Of a DNA stretch of 64,000 bases, positions 8,020 through 15,688 are shown piece after piece. The notes under the pieces were generated by a model. That model made no database searches and was not told the origin of the DNA. It saw only the letters and a list, made by a program, of their open reading frames with translations. The position numbers and the translations under genes are program-made. The stretch lies in assembly GCA_020848745.1 (NCBI GenBank), contig JADLHM010000056.1:62001-126000 (forward strand). The letters run 5' to 3'. The number at the start of each line of letters is the position of its first letter. Position 1 is the stretch's first letter. The stretch comes from Deltaproteobacteria bacterium (lineage in GTDB: Bacteria; Desulfobacterota; Binatia; UTPRO1).

Positions 8020-9561
8020 CTACGGGCAGCTCGGCGTGATCGCGACGTCGGCGTTGAGCAGGGTCGTGTCGAGCGTGCCGCCCGCCGACATGCCGACGCA
8101 GCCACCGCCGGTCGTGGCCTTGCCGCTCGCCGTCAGGCTTCCGGACGGCGCGAGCGCTTCGACGACGCCGCCCGAGCGCACGTCGTAGGCGCCCGCGAGG
8201 CTGAACGTCCCGGCACCGCTCTGCGCGAAGCGTACCTCGCCGCCGTCGCGCCCGAGGAAGCGCGTTTTCTGACCGACCGTGATGCCGACGCCGTCGATCG
8301 TCGCCTGACCGCCCGCCGTCTTGGCGGTGAGCTCCACCGTGGCAGCGCCGATCGTCACCGCGCCGCCCGCCGCCGAGACCGTGAGCAACCCACCGGTACC
8401 CGAGCTGCCCTTCACCCGCAGCTTGCTGGAATCCACGGTGACGTCGCCGCTCACGGGGCCGCCGGCGAGCGTGATCGCTCCGCCGTTCACCTTCCCGCTC
8501 GCGTCGATGTCGGCCTTCACCAGATCGACCGCCGTGGTGGCCGTGAGCTCGACCGTACCGCCGTCGCCCGTGCGGCCGCGCGCGTCGATGTCCTGCTTGG
8601 GCACGATGGTGGCAGCCGAGACGTCCACGAGACCGCCGATGCCGGCCCGCGCCTGGATGCGTGCCGAGATGGTGACCGTACCGCTCGGCGCCGAGACCAT
8701 GAACGATCCGCCGGCGGTCTCGCCGCCCACCCGGACCTTGTCCTCGATCGTCACGTTGCCGTTCGGGGTCGCGATGAGTACGTCGCCGCCATCTCCGTCG
8801 CTGCCGCTCGCCAGGATCTGCTCGCGCAGCGTGACGTCGCTGGCGGCCCCGACGTTGATCGTCCCCGCGTTCAGCGGCGAGCCCACCCGGAGGTGATTCT
8901 CCGCCGTGACGCTCCCGGCGGTGCTGCCGATCGTGATCGTGCCGCCCGGAAGCCCCTCGGCGCGGACCCGCCCCTTCACCACGACGTTTCCCACCCCCGC
9001 GATCGAGATCGTACCCCCGGCGGTCGTGTCGCCGCCCTGCGCATCGACGACCGCCGTCTGATCGGTCTCGATGGTCCCGCCCGCCGTGAGCGTGATCGTG
9101 CCGCCCGTTGCCGTGACGTTGGCGCCCGAGGTCTTGGCGTTCAGATTGTCCTTCACGAGGAGATTGCCCGCCGCCGTGACGTCGATCGACCCGCTCGCGG
9201 CGGTGCCCGTGGCGTCGATCTCGCCGCGGAGCTCGATGTCGCCGACGGTCGATTCGAGCACGACGGCGGCGCCGTTGCCGACGCCGTTTCCGACGTGGCG
9301 GCCGTCGATCGGACCCTGCTGGAGGATCGTTTTCGCCGTGAAGTCCAGGGTGCCTCCGTCCGGCACGTCGATGGTCCCCGCGATGATCAGGTCACGGGCG
9401 CCGAAGTCGACGACGCACGGCGACTGTACCGCCACGGTGGTGATGGTGCAGGGATCGCCGGTACAGAGGTTGTCCGGATCGGCGCACGACACCTGCGCGA
9501 GCCCGCGCGACGCCGACAGCGCGACCGACGCTACGACCGTCATCAGGCGAACGAGACGCAT
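8020..9561 (-). CDS. Secreted repetitive beta-helix protein
   Basis: The protein has 513 residues. A signal peptide (to about residue 23, ALSASRGLAQ) and four Cys in the first 50 residues precede a long right-handed beta-helix-like region. The helix region is made of short turns rich in Gly/Thr/Val, such as GTITLTAGGTIE, GDVLIATPNGNVTIED and GGTVELTATTAVD. Composition and rung-like periodicity resemble filamentous-haemagglutinin-type or polymorphic outer-membrane repeats without a recognisable autotransporter barrel. A strong GGAGG site lies 6-10 nt upstream of the ATG at 9561. Its stop codon TAG lies inside the CTAC duplicate next to the palindromic element. A cell-surface or extracellular structural role is inferred. 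Confidence 0.75.
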   Translation of the reverse strand: MRLVRLMTVVASVALSASRGLAQVSCADPDNLCTGDPCTITTVAVQSPCVVDFGARDLIIAGTIDVPDGGTLDFTAKTILQQGPIDGRHVGNGVGNGAAVVLESTVGDIELRGEIDATGTAASGSIDVTAAGNLLVKDNLNAKTSGANVTATGGTITLTAGGTIETDQTAVVDAQGGDTTAGGTISIAGVGNVVVKGRVRAEGLPGGTITIGSTAGSVTAENHLRVGSPLNAGTINVGAASDVTLREQILASGSDGDGGDVLIATPNGNVTIEDKVRVGGETAGGSFMVSAPSGTVTISARIQARAGIGGLVDVSAATIVPKQDIDARGRTGDGGTVELTATTAVDLVKADIDASGKVNGGAITLAGGPVSGDVTVDSSKLRVKGSSGTGGLLTVSAAGGAVTIGAATVELTAKTAGGQATIDGVGITVGQKTRFLGRDGGEVRFAQSGAGTFSLAGAYDVRSGGVVEALAPSGSLTASGKATTGGGCVGMSAGGTLDTTLLNADVAITPSCP

Positions 9562-9732
9562 GGGAGGCCTCCTTCATTTTTGCGAACCCGACCGACCGGA
9601 GCGGCGTGCGGAGGAACCGGGAGACGCCGCCATTCCGTCCGTAGCCTCACCAGAGAGGACCAGTCAACGAAAAACGGCGTGCGCTTCGCCGTCCGTTCAC
9701 TCGGCGATCCCTTGTGGGGTAGAGCTCTCGGC

Positions 9733-11352
9733 GTGCTTTCGCAGCCCCCCGCCGTCGAGCGCGGTCTCGTCCTCGCGTTGCTCGCCTTCCTCGCGCTGAA
9801 CGCGCTCGTGGTGGCGCGCGCCGACACGCCGACCGTCGACGAGTTCGTGTATCTGCCGGCGGGGCACTATCACCTCGTGACCGGCGACCTGACCTTCGAC
9901 CCGACCAATCCGCCGCTCCTGAAGATGGTGATGGCGCTGCCGCTGCTCGCGATGGACGTCCGGGCGGAGCGCGATCCGCGCTGGCGCGACGATCGCACCG
10001 GGTGGGGGCCGTGGGTGTACGGAACGCGCTTCATGGAAGTGAATCGCGCCCGCTATTTCGACGCCTTCTTCGCGGGGCGCCTCACGACGATCGTGCTCGC
10101 GCTCGCGACCGGCGCGCTTCTCTGGTGGTGGGCGCGGCGCGCGACGACGCCCGCCGCGGCGCTGGGCGCGCTCTTTCTCTGGTGCACCCAGCCGACGGTG
10201 ATCGCGCACGGCGCACTCGCGACGCTCGACATGGGCGTCACGGCCCTCGTCTTGGCGGCGTTCGCGGCGCTCGCGCGCTTCGCCGAGAGCGAAGAGCGGC
10301 CGTGGGCGGCGGTGGCCGGCGGGCTCTTCGGGCTCGGCATCGCGGCGAAGGGCGTGACGCTGATCTTCGCGCCGCTCGTGCCGCTCCTCCTGGCGCTCGG
10401 CTGGCGCGGCCGGGGCCGCGAGCGCGTGCTCGAGCTCGCCGACGGGCTCGTCGTGTTCGTGGTCGCGGCGTGGGTGACGCTGCTCGCGGTCTACCGGTTC
10501 TCCGGCTTCCCGTTGCCGGCCCCCGTGATCGAGGGCATCCGCTTCCAGGCGAAGGCCAGCAGCACGGGGGAGTTTCCCGCCTTCCTGAACGGCCAGTGGT
10601 CGCAGACGGGCTGGTGGTACTACTTCCTGGAAGCCTTCGCGCTGAAGACACCGCTCGCGACGATCGCGCTCGTGCTCGCGGGGCTCGTCGTGGTTGCGCG
10701 CCGCCGCGTGCGCGCCGACCTCTGGTTCGTCCTGCCGCCGCTGCTGCTCTTCTACGTGCTGTCCTTCCACTTCGGGAAGAACTACGGCGTCCGCTACCTG
10801 CTCCCGGCGCTGCCGTTCCTCTTCGTTCTGGGGGGGCGGGGCGCCGACGCGCTGCTCGGGAGCCGCCGCGCGAGGGCCGCGCTCGCGGCCCTCGCGGTCT
10901 GGCAGGTCGGGGCGTGCGTCGTGAACGCCCCGCACCACCTCGCGTACTTCAACGAGCTCGCGGGCGGCGTCGACCACCACCGCCGGCTCCTCCTCGACTC
11001 GAACCTCGACTGGGGCCAGGACCTCGGGCGCCTGAAGACGTGGCTCGACGGGCAGGGGACGAACCGCGTCGCGCTCGCGTACTTCGGCCACGTCGACCCC
11101 GGCCTCTACGGGCTGGAGTGGACGCCGCCGCCGCCGGCGCCGACGCCGGGCAGGTACGTCGTGAGCGCCAACTATCTCGCGGGCTATGCCTACGCGATCA
11201 CCTACGCCCGCGACCGCATGATCGGGGTCCGGCGCGGCCAGTGGTCGTGGCTCGATCGCCTCCCGCCGACGGCGCGGATCGGCCGCTCGCTGCTCGCCTT
11301 CGACGTCGGCGACGACGACGTGCGCCGCCTGGCGGCGGAGCCGGCGCGGTGA
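9733..11352 (+). CDS. PMT/ArnT-like GT-C glycosyltransferase membrane protein
   Basis: From the GTG at 9733 the protein has 539 residues; GTG 9679 and TTG 9712 are in-frame alternatives that only add a non-hydrophobic leader. It begins with a transmembrane helix and then the GT-C loop DTPTVDEFVYLPAGHYHL, whose Asp-Glu is the usual catalytic acidic pair position. About ten transmembrane segments follow, separated by loops such as DPTNPPLLKM, APHHLAYFNELAGG and DSNLDWGQDL. Such proteins move a sugar from a polyprenyl-phosphate donor to a lipid or protein on the outer face of the inner membrane. Donor and acceptor cannot be told. The SGNH gene follows after 63 nt and is probably cotranscribed. 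Confidence 0.8.
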   Translation: MLSQPPAVERGLVLALLAFLALNALVVARADTPTVDEFVYLPAGHYHLVTGDLTFDPTNPPLLKMVMALPLLAMDVRAERDPRWRDDRTGWGPWVYGTRFMEVNRARYFDAFFAGRLTTIVLALATGALLWWWARRATTPAAALGALFLWCTQPTVIAHGALATLDMGVTALVLAAFAALARFAESEERPWAAVAGGLFGLGIAAKGVTLIFAPLVPLLLALGWRGRGRERVLELADGLVVFVVAAWVTLLAVYRFSGFPLPAPVIEGIRFQAKASSTGEFPAFLNGQWSQTGWWYYFLEAFALKTPLATIALVLAGLVVVARRRVRADLWFVLPPLLLFYVLSFHFGKNYGVRYLLPALPFLFVLGGRGADALLGSRRARAALAALAVWQVGACVVNAPHHLAYFNELAGGVDHHRRLLLDSNLDWGQDLGRLKTWLDGQGTNRVALAYFGHVDPGLYGLEWTPPPPAPTPGRYVVSANYLAGYAYAITYARDRMIGVRRGQWSWLDRLPPTARIGRSLLAFDVGDDDVRRLAAEPAR

Positions 11353-11415
11353 GCGGCGGTCGTGCCTCGGCCGCGTCTCGTCCGCCGCGGCCGGGTGTGG
11401 GATAGCCACTGCGCC

Positions 11416-12393
11416 GTGTCCGTCCTTCGCCGCCTCGCCGGTTTCCTTCTCTGGCTCGTGTTCGTCCTGGCGCTCGCCGAGGGCGCGGTCCGCCTCGCGG
11501 GCTTCGTGCTGCGCCGCGATCAGGCGCTGCCGCCGGCCCGTGCCGGCGCGAACACGATCTACTGCGTCGGCGACTCCTTCACGTACGGCCAGGGCGTCGC
11601 GCGCAGCGAGGCGTGGCCGCAGGTGCTGGCGCGTCTCCTCGACGCCGCCGGCGAGCGCGACGTGCGCGTGCAGACGCTCGCCGAGCCGGGCCGGTCGAGC
11701 TCGGTCGCCATGCTGGACGTCGCGCGGGCGCTTGCGGCCGGCGACGCCCGCCTCGTCCTCGTGATGACGGGATGGAACGCCAACGACGGGGATTTCGCGG
11801 CCTGGTCGTCGGCGCGCGCCCGCGCGGTGCCGTGGACGGCGCGGGCCGAGCTCTGGCTCACGCGCTCGCGGCTCTACCGCGTGCTGAAGCACGCGGCGAC
11901 GTATCGCGGCCGGACGCTCGTCCTCGACGACGTCGCGGTGATCCCCCAGACGACCGGCATGCAGCTCTACGACTTCCGCGCCTACCAGGAGATCGCGCGC
12001 GGCAACCTCGAGCGCATCGCCGCGATGTGCCACGCGGCCGGCGTGCCGTGCGCGCTCCTCACGTATCCGCACCAGGACCTGCCGCCGAATCCCTACACGA
12101 CCAGCGAGTACTACCACGCCCTCTTCGGGCGGACGCCGATCGGCGACGCGGACTACCTCGTGCGCGATCGCCTCCCCGGAGAGATCGCGATCGACGCCGT
12201 GATCCGCACGGTCGGCGAGCGGACGGACGTTCCGGTGATCGATACGCAACCGGCCTTCCTCGCCGCGACCGGCGGCGGTCTCTTCCAAGCGGACTGGCAC
12301 CACCCGACCGCTTCCGGCCATCGCGTGATCGCGGAAACGGTCTTCGCGTGGTTGAGCCGCCGAGCCGCGCCCGAGGCGCCGCCGAAGCACTGA
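11416..12393 (+). CDS. SGNH-hydrolase-like membrane-anchored protein
   Basis: I start the 325-residue product at GTG 11416, where an N-terminal membrane anchor begins (VLRRLAGFLLWLVFVLALAE). An ATG at 11362 in the same frame adds 18 basic residues and is possible. The fold markers are block I GDSFTYGQGV with the nucleophile Ser (residue about 55), TGWNANDGD in the middle, and the terminal block DWHHPTASGH with the Asp-x-x-His dyad. This suggests a periplasm-facing esterase or O-acetyl/acyl transferase acting on a polysaccharide. The neighbouring PMT-like genes agree with a role in modifying an exported glycan. Confidence 0.75.
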   Translation: MSVLRRLAGFLLWLVFVLALAEGAVRLAGFVLRRDQALPPARAGANTIYCVGDSFTYGQGVARSEAWPQVLARLLDAAGERDVRVQTLAEPGRSSSVAMLDVARALAAGDARLVLVMTGWNANDGDFAAWSSARARAVPWTARAELWLTRSRLYRVLKHAATYRGRTLVLDDVAVIPQTTGMQLYDFRAYQEIARGNLERIAAMCHAAGVPCALLTYPHQDLPPNPYTTSEYYHALFGRTPIGDADYLVRDRLPGEIAIDAVIRTVGERTDVPVIDTQPAFLAATGGGLFQADWHHPTASGHRVIAETVFAWLSRRAAPEAPPKH

Positions 12394-12435
12394 GCCATAG
12401 CATCGCCGTCCCGACCGACGCGAGATCGTGACTCC

Positions 12436-12565
12436 GCCGTCGGGCCGTGGGTCGCTTTGCGAGCGACAGACAGCTCGCTCGACCCCGCGACGTGGTGTCA
12501 GCGGCGGGCCCTCCGCGCGGGGCCCCAGGAACCGGGAGCCGCAAAGCGACCCACGGCCCGACGGC
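12436..12565. repeat. 26-bp perfect inverted repeat between convergent genes
   Basis: Arms at 12436-12461 and 12540-12565 (GCCGTCGGGCCGTGGGTCGC... and its exact complement) enclose 78 nt that themselves contain a GAGCGACAG/CTCGCTC-type hairpin and a GGGCCC-rich stem. It sits in the 209-nt space between the ends of the convergent genes at 12393 and 12603. It could be a bidirectional terminator or a small transposable remnant. No T-run follows either arm and no flanking duplication is visible. Confidence 0.7.
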
Positions 12566-12602
12566 GCGACGCTGGCAGACGTCGCTCGAGACGACGGCGC
12601 GA

Positions 12603-14531
12603 TCAGCTCCCGCTCCGACAACTCGCGAGCAGCGCATCGGCCTGCGAATCGTCGGGGCGCAGTCGGCGGAGGTCCTCGCGGATCTCGACCGCCTCGTCGC
12701 AGCGGCCGAGCGCCACGCGGAGGCGGAGCGCGCGGCCGAGCACGTTCGGATCGCGCGGCCGCGTACGCACGGCGCGCCGGCTCGCGGCGAGCGCCGGCTC
12801 GGGTCGGCCGTCCATCTGGTGGACGGTCGCGAGGTAGGTCTCGGCCTCCCAGACGTGGAAGCCGTGGCGGACGGCGCGCTCGAGCGCCGGTACGGCGGCG
12901 GCGAGATGGGCGCGCTGTCCGGCGCCGCTCGTCCGCTCCGCGAGCGCGAGCTCGAGGCGGCCGATCCAGAGCTGGGTCTGCCCGGGTCCGCGCTGCGACT
13001 CGCCCGCCTCCGCGCGGCGCAGGTAGCCGAGCGCGGTCTCGAGCTCGCCGCGGCGCTCGTGCGCCTCCGCGAGCTTCTGCCACTCGCTGTCGAACCAGAC
13101 GTCCCCGTCGAGGCAGATCGCGGGCGCGTGCGCCGTCGCCGGCTCGCAGTAGGCGTGGTTCACGAAGACGCCGGCCGCGACGAGGCCGGCGACGAGCGCC
13201 GCGAGCGGCCGCCAGTCCTCGCGCGGCAGGATGCGGATCGCCCGGTCGACGGCCACGGCCGCGAACACCATCAGGAACGGCAGCGCCGGCATGCGGTAAC
13301 GGGAGCGGACGTAGAAGAGCGCGATCACCCCGAGGTAGCCGAGGCAGACGACGTAGAGCGGCCGCGCCGCCGGGTGGCGCGCGGCGAGCACGAGCCCGAG
13401 GAGCCCGAGCGGCCCGACGATCGCGAAGCTCGTGCCGGCCCAGAGCCAGGGCAGGTACTGCGCGCGGATGAAGGCGAAATGGTAGCTGTCGGGGATCTCG
13501 TAGCTGTTCCAGAGGACGGTGACCTTCCTCGCGGTGGTGGCGACGAAGTCGATGGGGTGTGTCGCGGCCCACCCCGCGGCCTTGCGCGCCCAGTGGCGGG
13601 ACACGCCGGCGGGCGTGAGCGCATGGCCGGCGGCGCGCTCGGCGAGGAGCTTCGAGTCGCCCTCCTCGAACTCGGGCACGTCGCGGAGGCCTTTCGGCCG
13701 GCCGGAGAGACCCGTGGTGAGCGGGTTGTTGCCGAGGTAGAGGTTCAGCCCGGCGTCGCCGCTGGTCAGCATGAGCCCGCCGCCCCGCACGCTGTTCCAC
13801 AGGATGACGGGTGCCAGGGCGATGAGCGCGCCGCCGAGGAAGCACGCCGCGAGACGGCGGGCGACGGGTTTCGGGGCGACGCCGCCGAAGCCGGCGTAGA
13901 GTCCGAGGCCGACGAGCGCCGGGAGCCATTGCCCGACGCCGATCACGGTGACGCCGAAGGCGAGACCGGCCGCCGCCATGACGGCGGCCCGCCGCGCGGC
14001 GAGCGCGCGCAGGAAGAGCAGGAATCCGACGAGGCCGCCGAAGATGAGGAGCGCCGTTTTTCCGAGCGAGATCTCCTCGAGGACCATCGGGCCGTAGGTC
14101 GCGAGCAGGAGCCCGGCGACGAGGCCGATCCGGCGGTCGAAGATCGTCGTGCCGACGATCGTGAGGAGTCCCGTGCTGGCGGCGCCGAGCGCGGCCTGGA
14201 TCGCGCGCGGCGGCCACGGGGAGGGCCCGAAGATCGTCGTCACGACGGCCAGGTAGTAGGCGTAGAGGGGCGACTGGTAGAAGTGCCTGGCCGGAAACCA
14301 GTGGCCGGCGAGGATCTCGCTCGCCCAGACCTGGTAGCCGCGCGCGTCGATGTTGTCGATCTGGAGGTAGGGCGTCGCGGTCATCTGCCCGAGCGCGATC
14401 ACGCGCACGACGAGCGCCACGGCCACGACGAGCGCGACCGACGGCCAGTGCACCGGCCCGCCGGCGGCCCACGTCGGCCACTCGAAGGGAGCCGTCGCGC
14501 GCTCGCGTTTCTCACGTGCCTTCTTTCCCAT
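12603..14531 (-). CDS. GT-C glycosyltransferase with C-terminal TPR region
   Basis: I place the start at ATG 14531 (MGKKAREKRER), giving 642 residues; the open frame extends upstream without protein-like sequence. A basic cytoplasmic leader is followed by about ten transmembrane helices. The first periplasmic loop contains DNIDARGYQVWASEILAG, the position of the GT-C acidic motif, and FYQSPLYAYYLA. Later loops carry DAGLNLYLGNNPLTTG and RSRYRMPALPFL, typical of dolichyl-phosphate-mannose mannosyltransferase-like proteins. From about residue 470 the protein is soluble, with TPR-like helices (AEAHERRGELETALGYLRRAE and later repeats). The start lies 220 nt from the divergent rsmI start. Confidence 0.8.
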   Translation of the reverse strand: MGKKAREKRERATAPFEWPTWAAGGPVHWPSVALVVAVALVVRVIALGQMTATPYLQIDNIDARGYQVWASEILAGHWFPARHFYQSPLYAYYLAVVTTIFGPSPWPPRAIQAALGAASTGLLTIVGTTIFDRRIGLVAGLLLATYGPMVLEEISLGKTALLIFGGLVGFLLFLRALAARRAAVMAAAGLAFGVTVIGVGQWLPALVGLGLYAGFGGVAPKPVARRLAACFLGGALIALAPVILWNSVRGGGLMLTSGDAGLNLYLGNNPLTTGLSGRPKGLRDVPEFEEGDSKLLAERAAGHALTPAGVSRHWARKAAGWAATHPIDFVATTARKVTVLWNSYEIPDSYHFAFIRAQYLPWLWAGTSFAIVGPLGLLGLVLAARHPAARPLYVVCLGYLGVIALFYVRSRYRMPALPFLMVFAAVAVDRAIRILPREDWRPLAALVAGLVAAGVFVNHAYCEPATAHAPAICLDGDVWFDSEWQKLAEAHERRGELETALGYLRRAEAGESQRGPGQTQLWIGRLELALAERTSGAGQRAHLAAAVPALERAVRHGFHVWEAETYLATVHQMDGRPEPALAASRRAVRTRPRDPNVLGRALRLRVALGRCDEAVEIREDLRRLRPDDSQADALLASCRSGS

Positions 14532-14751
14532 CCGGTGGTCGCCCGGATTCGTAGCGTGTCGCGCCGAGCGACGGAACACCGGGCAGGTGCCGCCGGCGCT
14601 CTTCACCGCGGGCGCGCCGCGGCTCGCGTCGCGGCGGAAGCCGTTGCCGCTCTCGATCGCGCGCACCATGCGAAGTCCGTCGAAGTGTCGAGGAAGATCA
14701 GCGGGTTTCGGTTGTCCGGTCGGGCATTCCGTGGCACCAAGCCAGGGGCGC

Positions 14752-15594
14752 ATGGCGGGCACGCTCTACGTGGTGGCGACCCCGATCGGGAACCTCGGCG
14801 ACCTGACGGAGCGGGCGCGGGCGACGCTCGCCGCGGTCGACCTGATCGCGGCCGAGGACACCCGGCGGACCGGGCGTCTGCTGTCGCATCTCGGCATCAG
14901 CCGGCCGCTCCGGAGCTACTACGACGCGGTCGAGGCTGTGCGTGCGCCGGCGCTCGTGGCCGAGCTCGTCGCGGGCCGGTCGGTCGCGCTCGTCTCCGAC
15001 GCGGGGACCCCGGGGATCGCCGACCCAGGCTACCGCATCGTCCGGGCGGCGATCGCGGCCGGGGTGCCGGTCGTGCCGGTGCCGGGCCCGTCGGCGCTGA
15101 CGGCGTTCCTGCCCGTGTCGGGTCTCCCGACCGACCGTTTCGTCTTCGAAGGCTTCCTCCCGGCGCGGGCAGGCGAGCGCCGCCGACGGCTCGCCGCGCT
15201 CGCCGGGGAGCCGCGGACGCTCGTCTTCTTCGAGACTGGGCCGCGCCTCGCGGCGTCCCTCGCCGACCTGGCGGCCGCTTTCGGTCCACGGCCCGCCGCG
15301 ATCGGCCGGGAGCTCACGAAGCTCCACGAGGAGGTCGTCCGCGACGATCTCGCCGGCCTCGCCGCGCGCGCCGAGACGCTGGTCGCGAAGGGCGAAATCG
15401 TGATCGGGGTCGCGGGCGCGCCCGCGCCGGCGCGCGACGCCGTCGATTCCGCCGATGCCGGGCTCGCCGACGAGATCCGGCGGCGCCGGGCCGCCGGCAC
15501 GAGCGTGCGCGACGTCGCTGATGGCCTCGCGCGCGAACGCGGCCTCAATCGTCGCGCCGTGTACCGCCTCGTCCTGACGCTCGAGCGCGCGTGA
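14752..15594 (+). CDS. rsmI: 16S rRNA 2'-O-ribose C1402 methyltransferase RsmI
   Basis: The product has 280 residues, normal for the family. It opens with GTLYVVATPIGNLGDLTERA, and carries AAEDTRRTGRLL, SDAGTPGIADPG (SAM-binding region), PGPSALTAFLPVSGLPTDRFVFEGFLP split over the core, and RELTKLHEEV. The C terminus has a small helical tail ending in RAVYRLVLTLERA. It methylates the ribose of C1402 in 16S rRNA using S-adenosylmethionine. ATG 14752 is chosen because the family begins a few residues before the VATPIGNL motif; the earlier in-frame ATGs would overlap the control region of the divergent GT-C gene. Confidence 0.93.
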   Translation: MAGTLYVVATPIGNLGDLTERARATLAAVDLIAAEDTRRTGRLLSHLGISRPLRSYYDAVEAVRAPALVAELVAGRSVALVSDAGTPGIADPGYRIVRAAIAAGVPVVPVPGPSALTAFLPVSGLPTDRFVFEGFLPARAGERRRRLAALAGEPRTLVFFETGPRLAASLADLAAAFGPRPAAIGRELTKLHEEVVRDDLAGLAARAETLVAKGEIVIGVAGAPAPARDAVDSADAGLADEIRRRRAAGTSVRDVADGLARERGLNRRAVYRLVLTLERA

Positions 15595-15680
15595 TCGGCA
15601 CGGCCGGCGAGCGGGGAACGACGGTGCGTTTCGCGACGGCCCTCGAACGCGCGATCGGCGCCGACGTCCGCGAACGGTAG
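15591..15680 (+). CDS. Possible 29-codon small ORF coupled to rsmI
   Basis: A GTG at 15591 overlaps the rsmI stop (GTGA) and opens 29 codons with high GC at third positions, ending at TAG 15680, eight bases before the convergent protease gene. The peptide (VIGTAGERGTTVRFATALER then AIGADVRER) matches nothing I recognise. Overlap and codon use are the only support; chance is quite possible in DNA of this composition. Confidence 0.2.
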   Translation: MIGTAGERGTTVRFATALERAIGADVRER

Positions 15681-15688
15681 GGCGCCGG

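Noticed and set aside
9697..14481. A 1594-codon open frame on the minus strand
   Set aside because: It runs across the PMT-like and SGNH genes, the inverted repeat and part of the GT-C gene, and has an Arg/Pro-rich composition. The genes chosen have signal peptides, motifs and helices.
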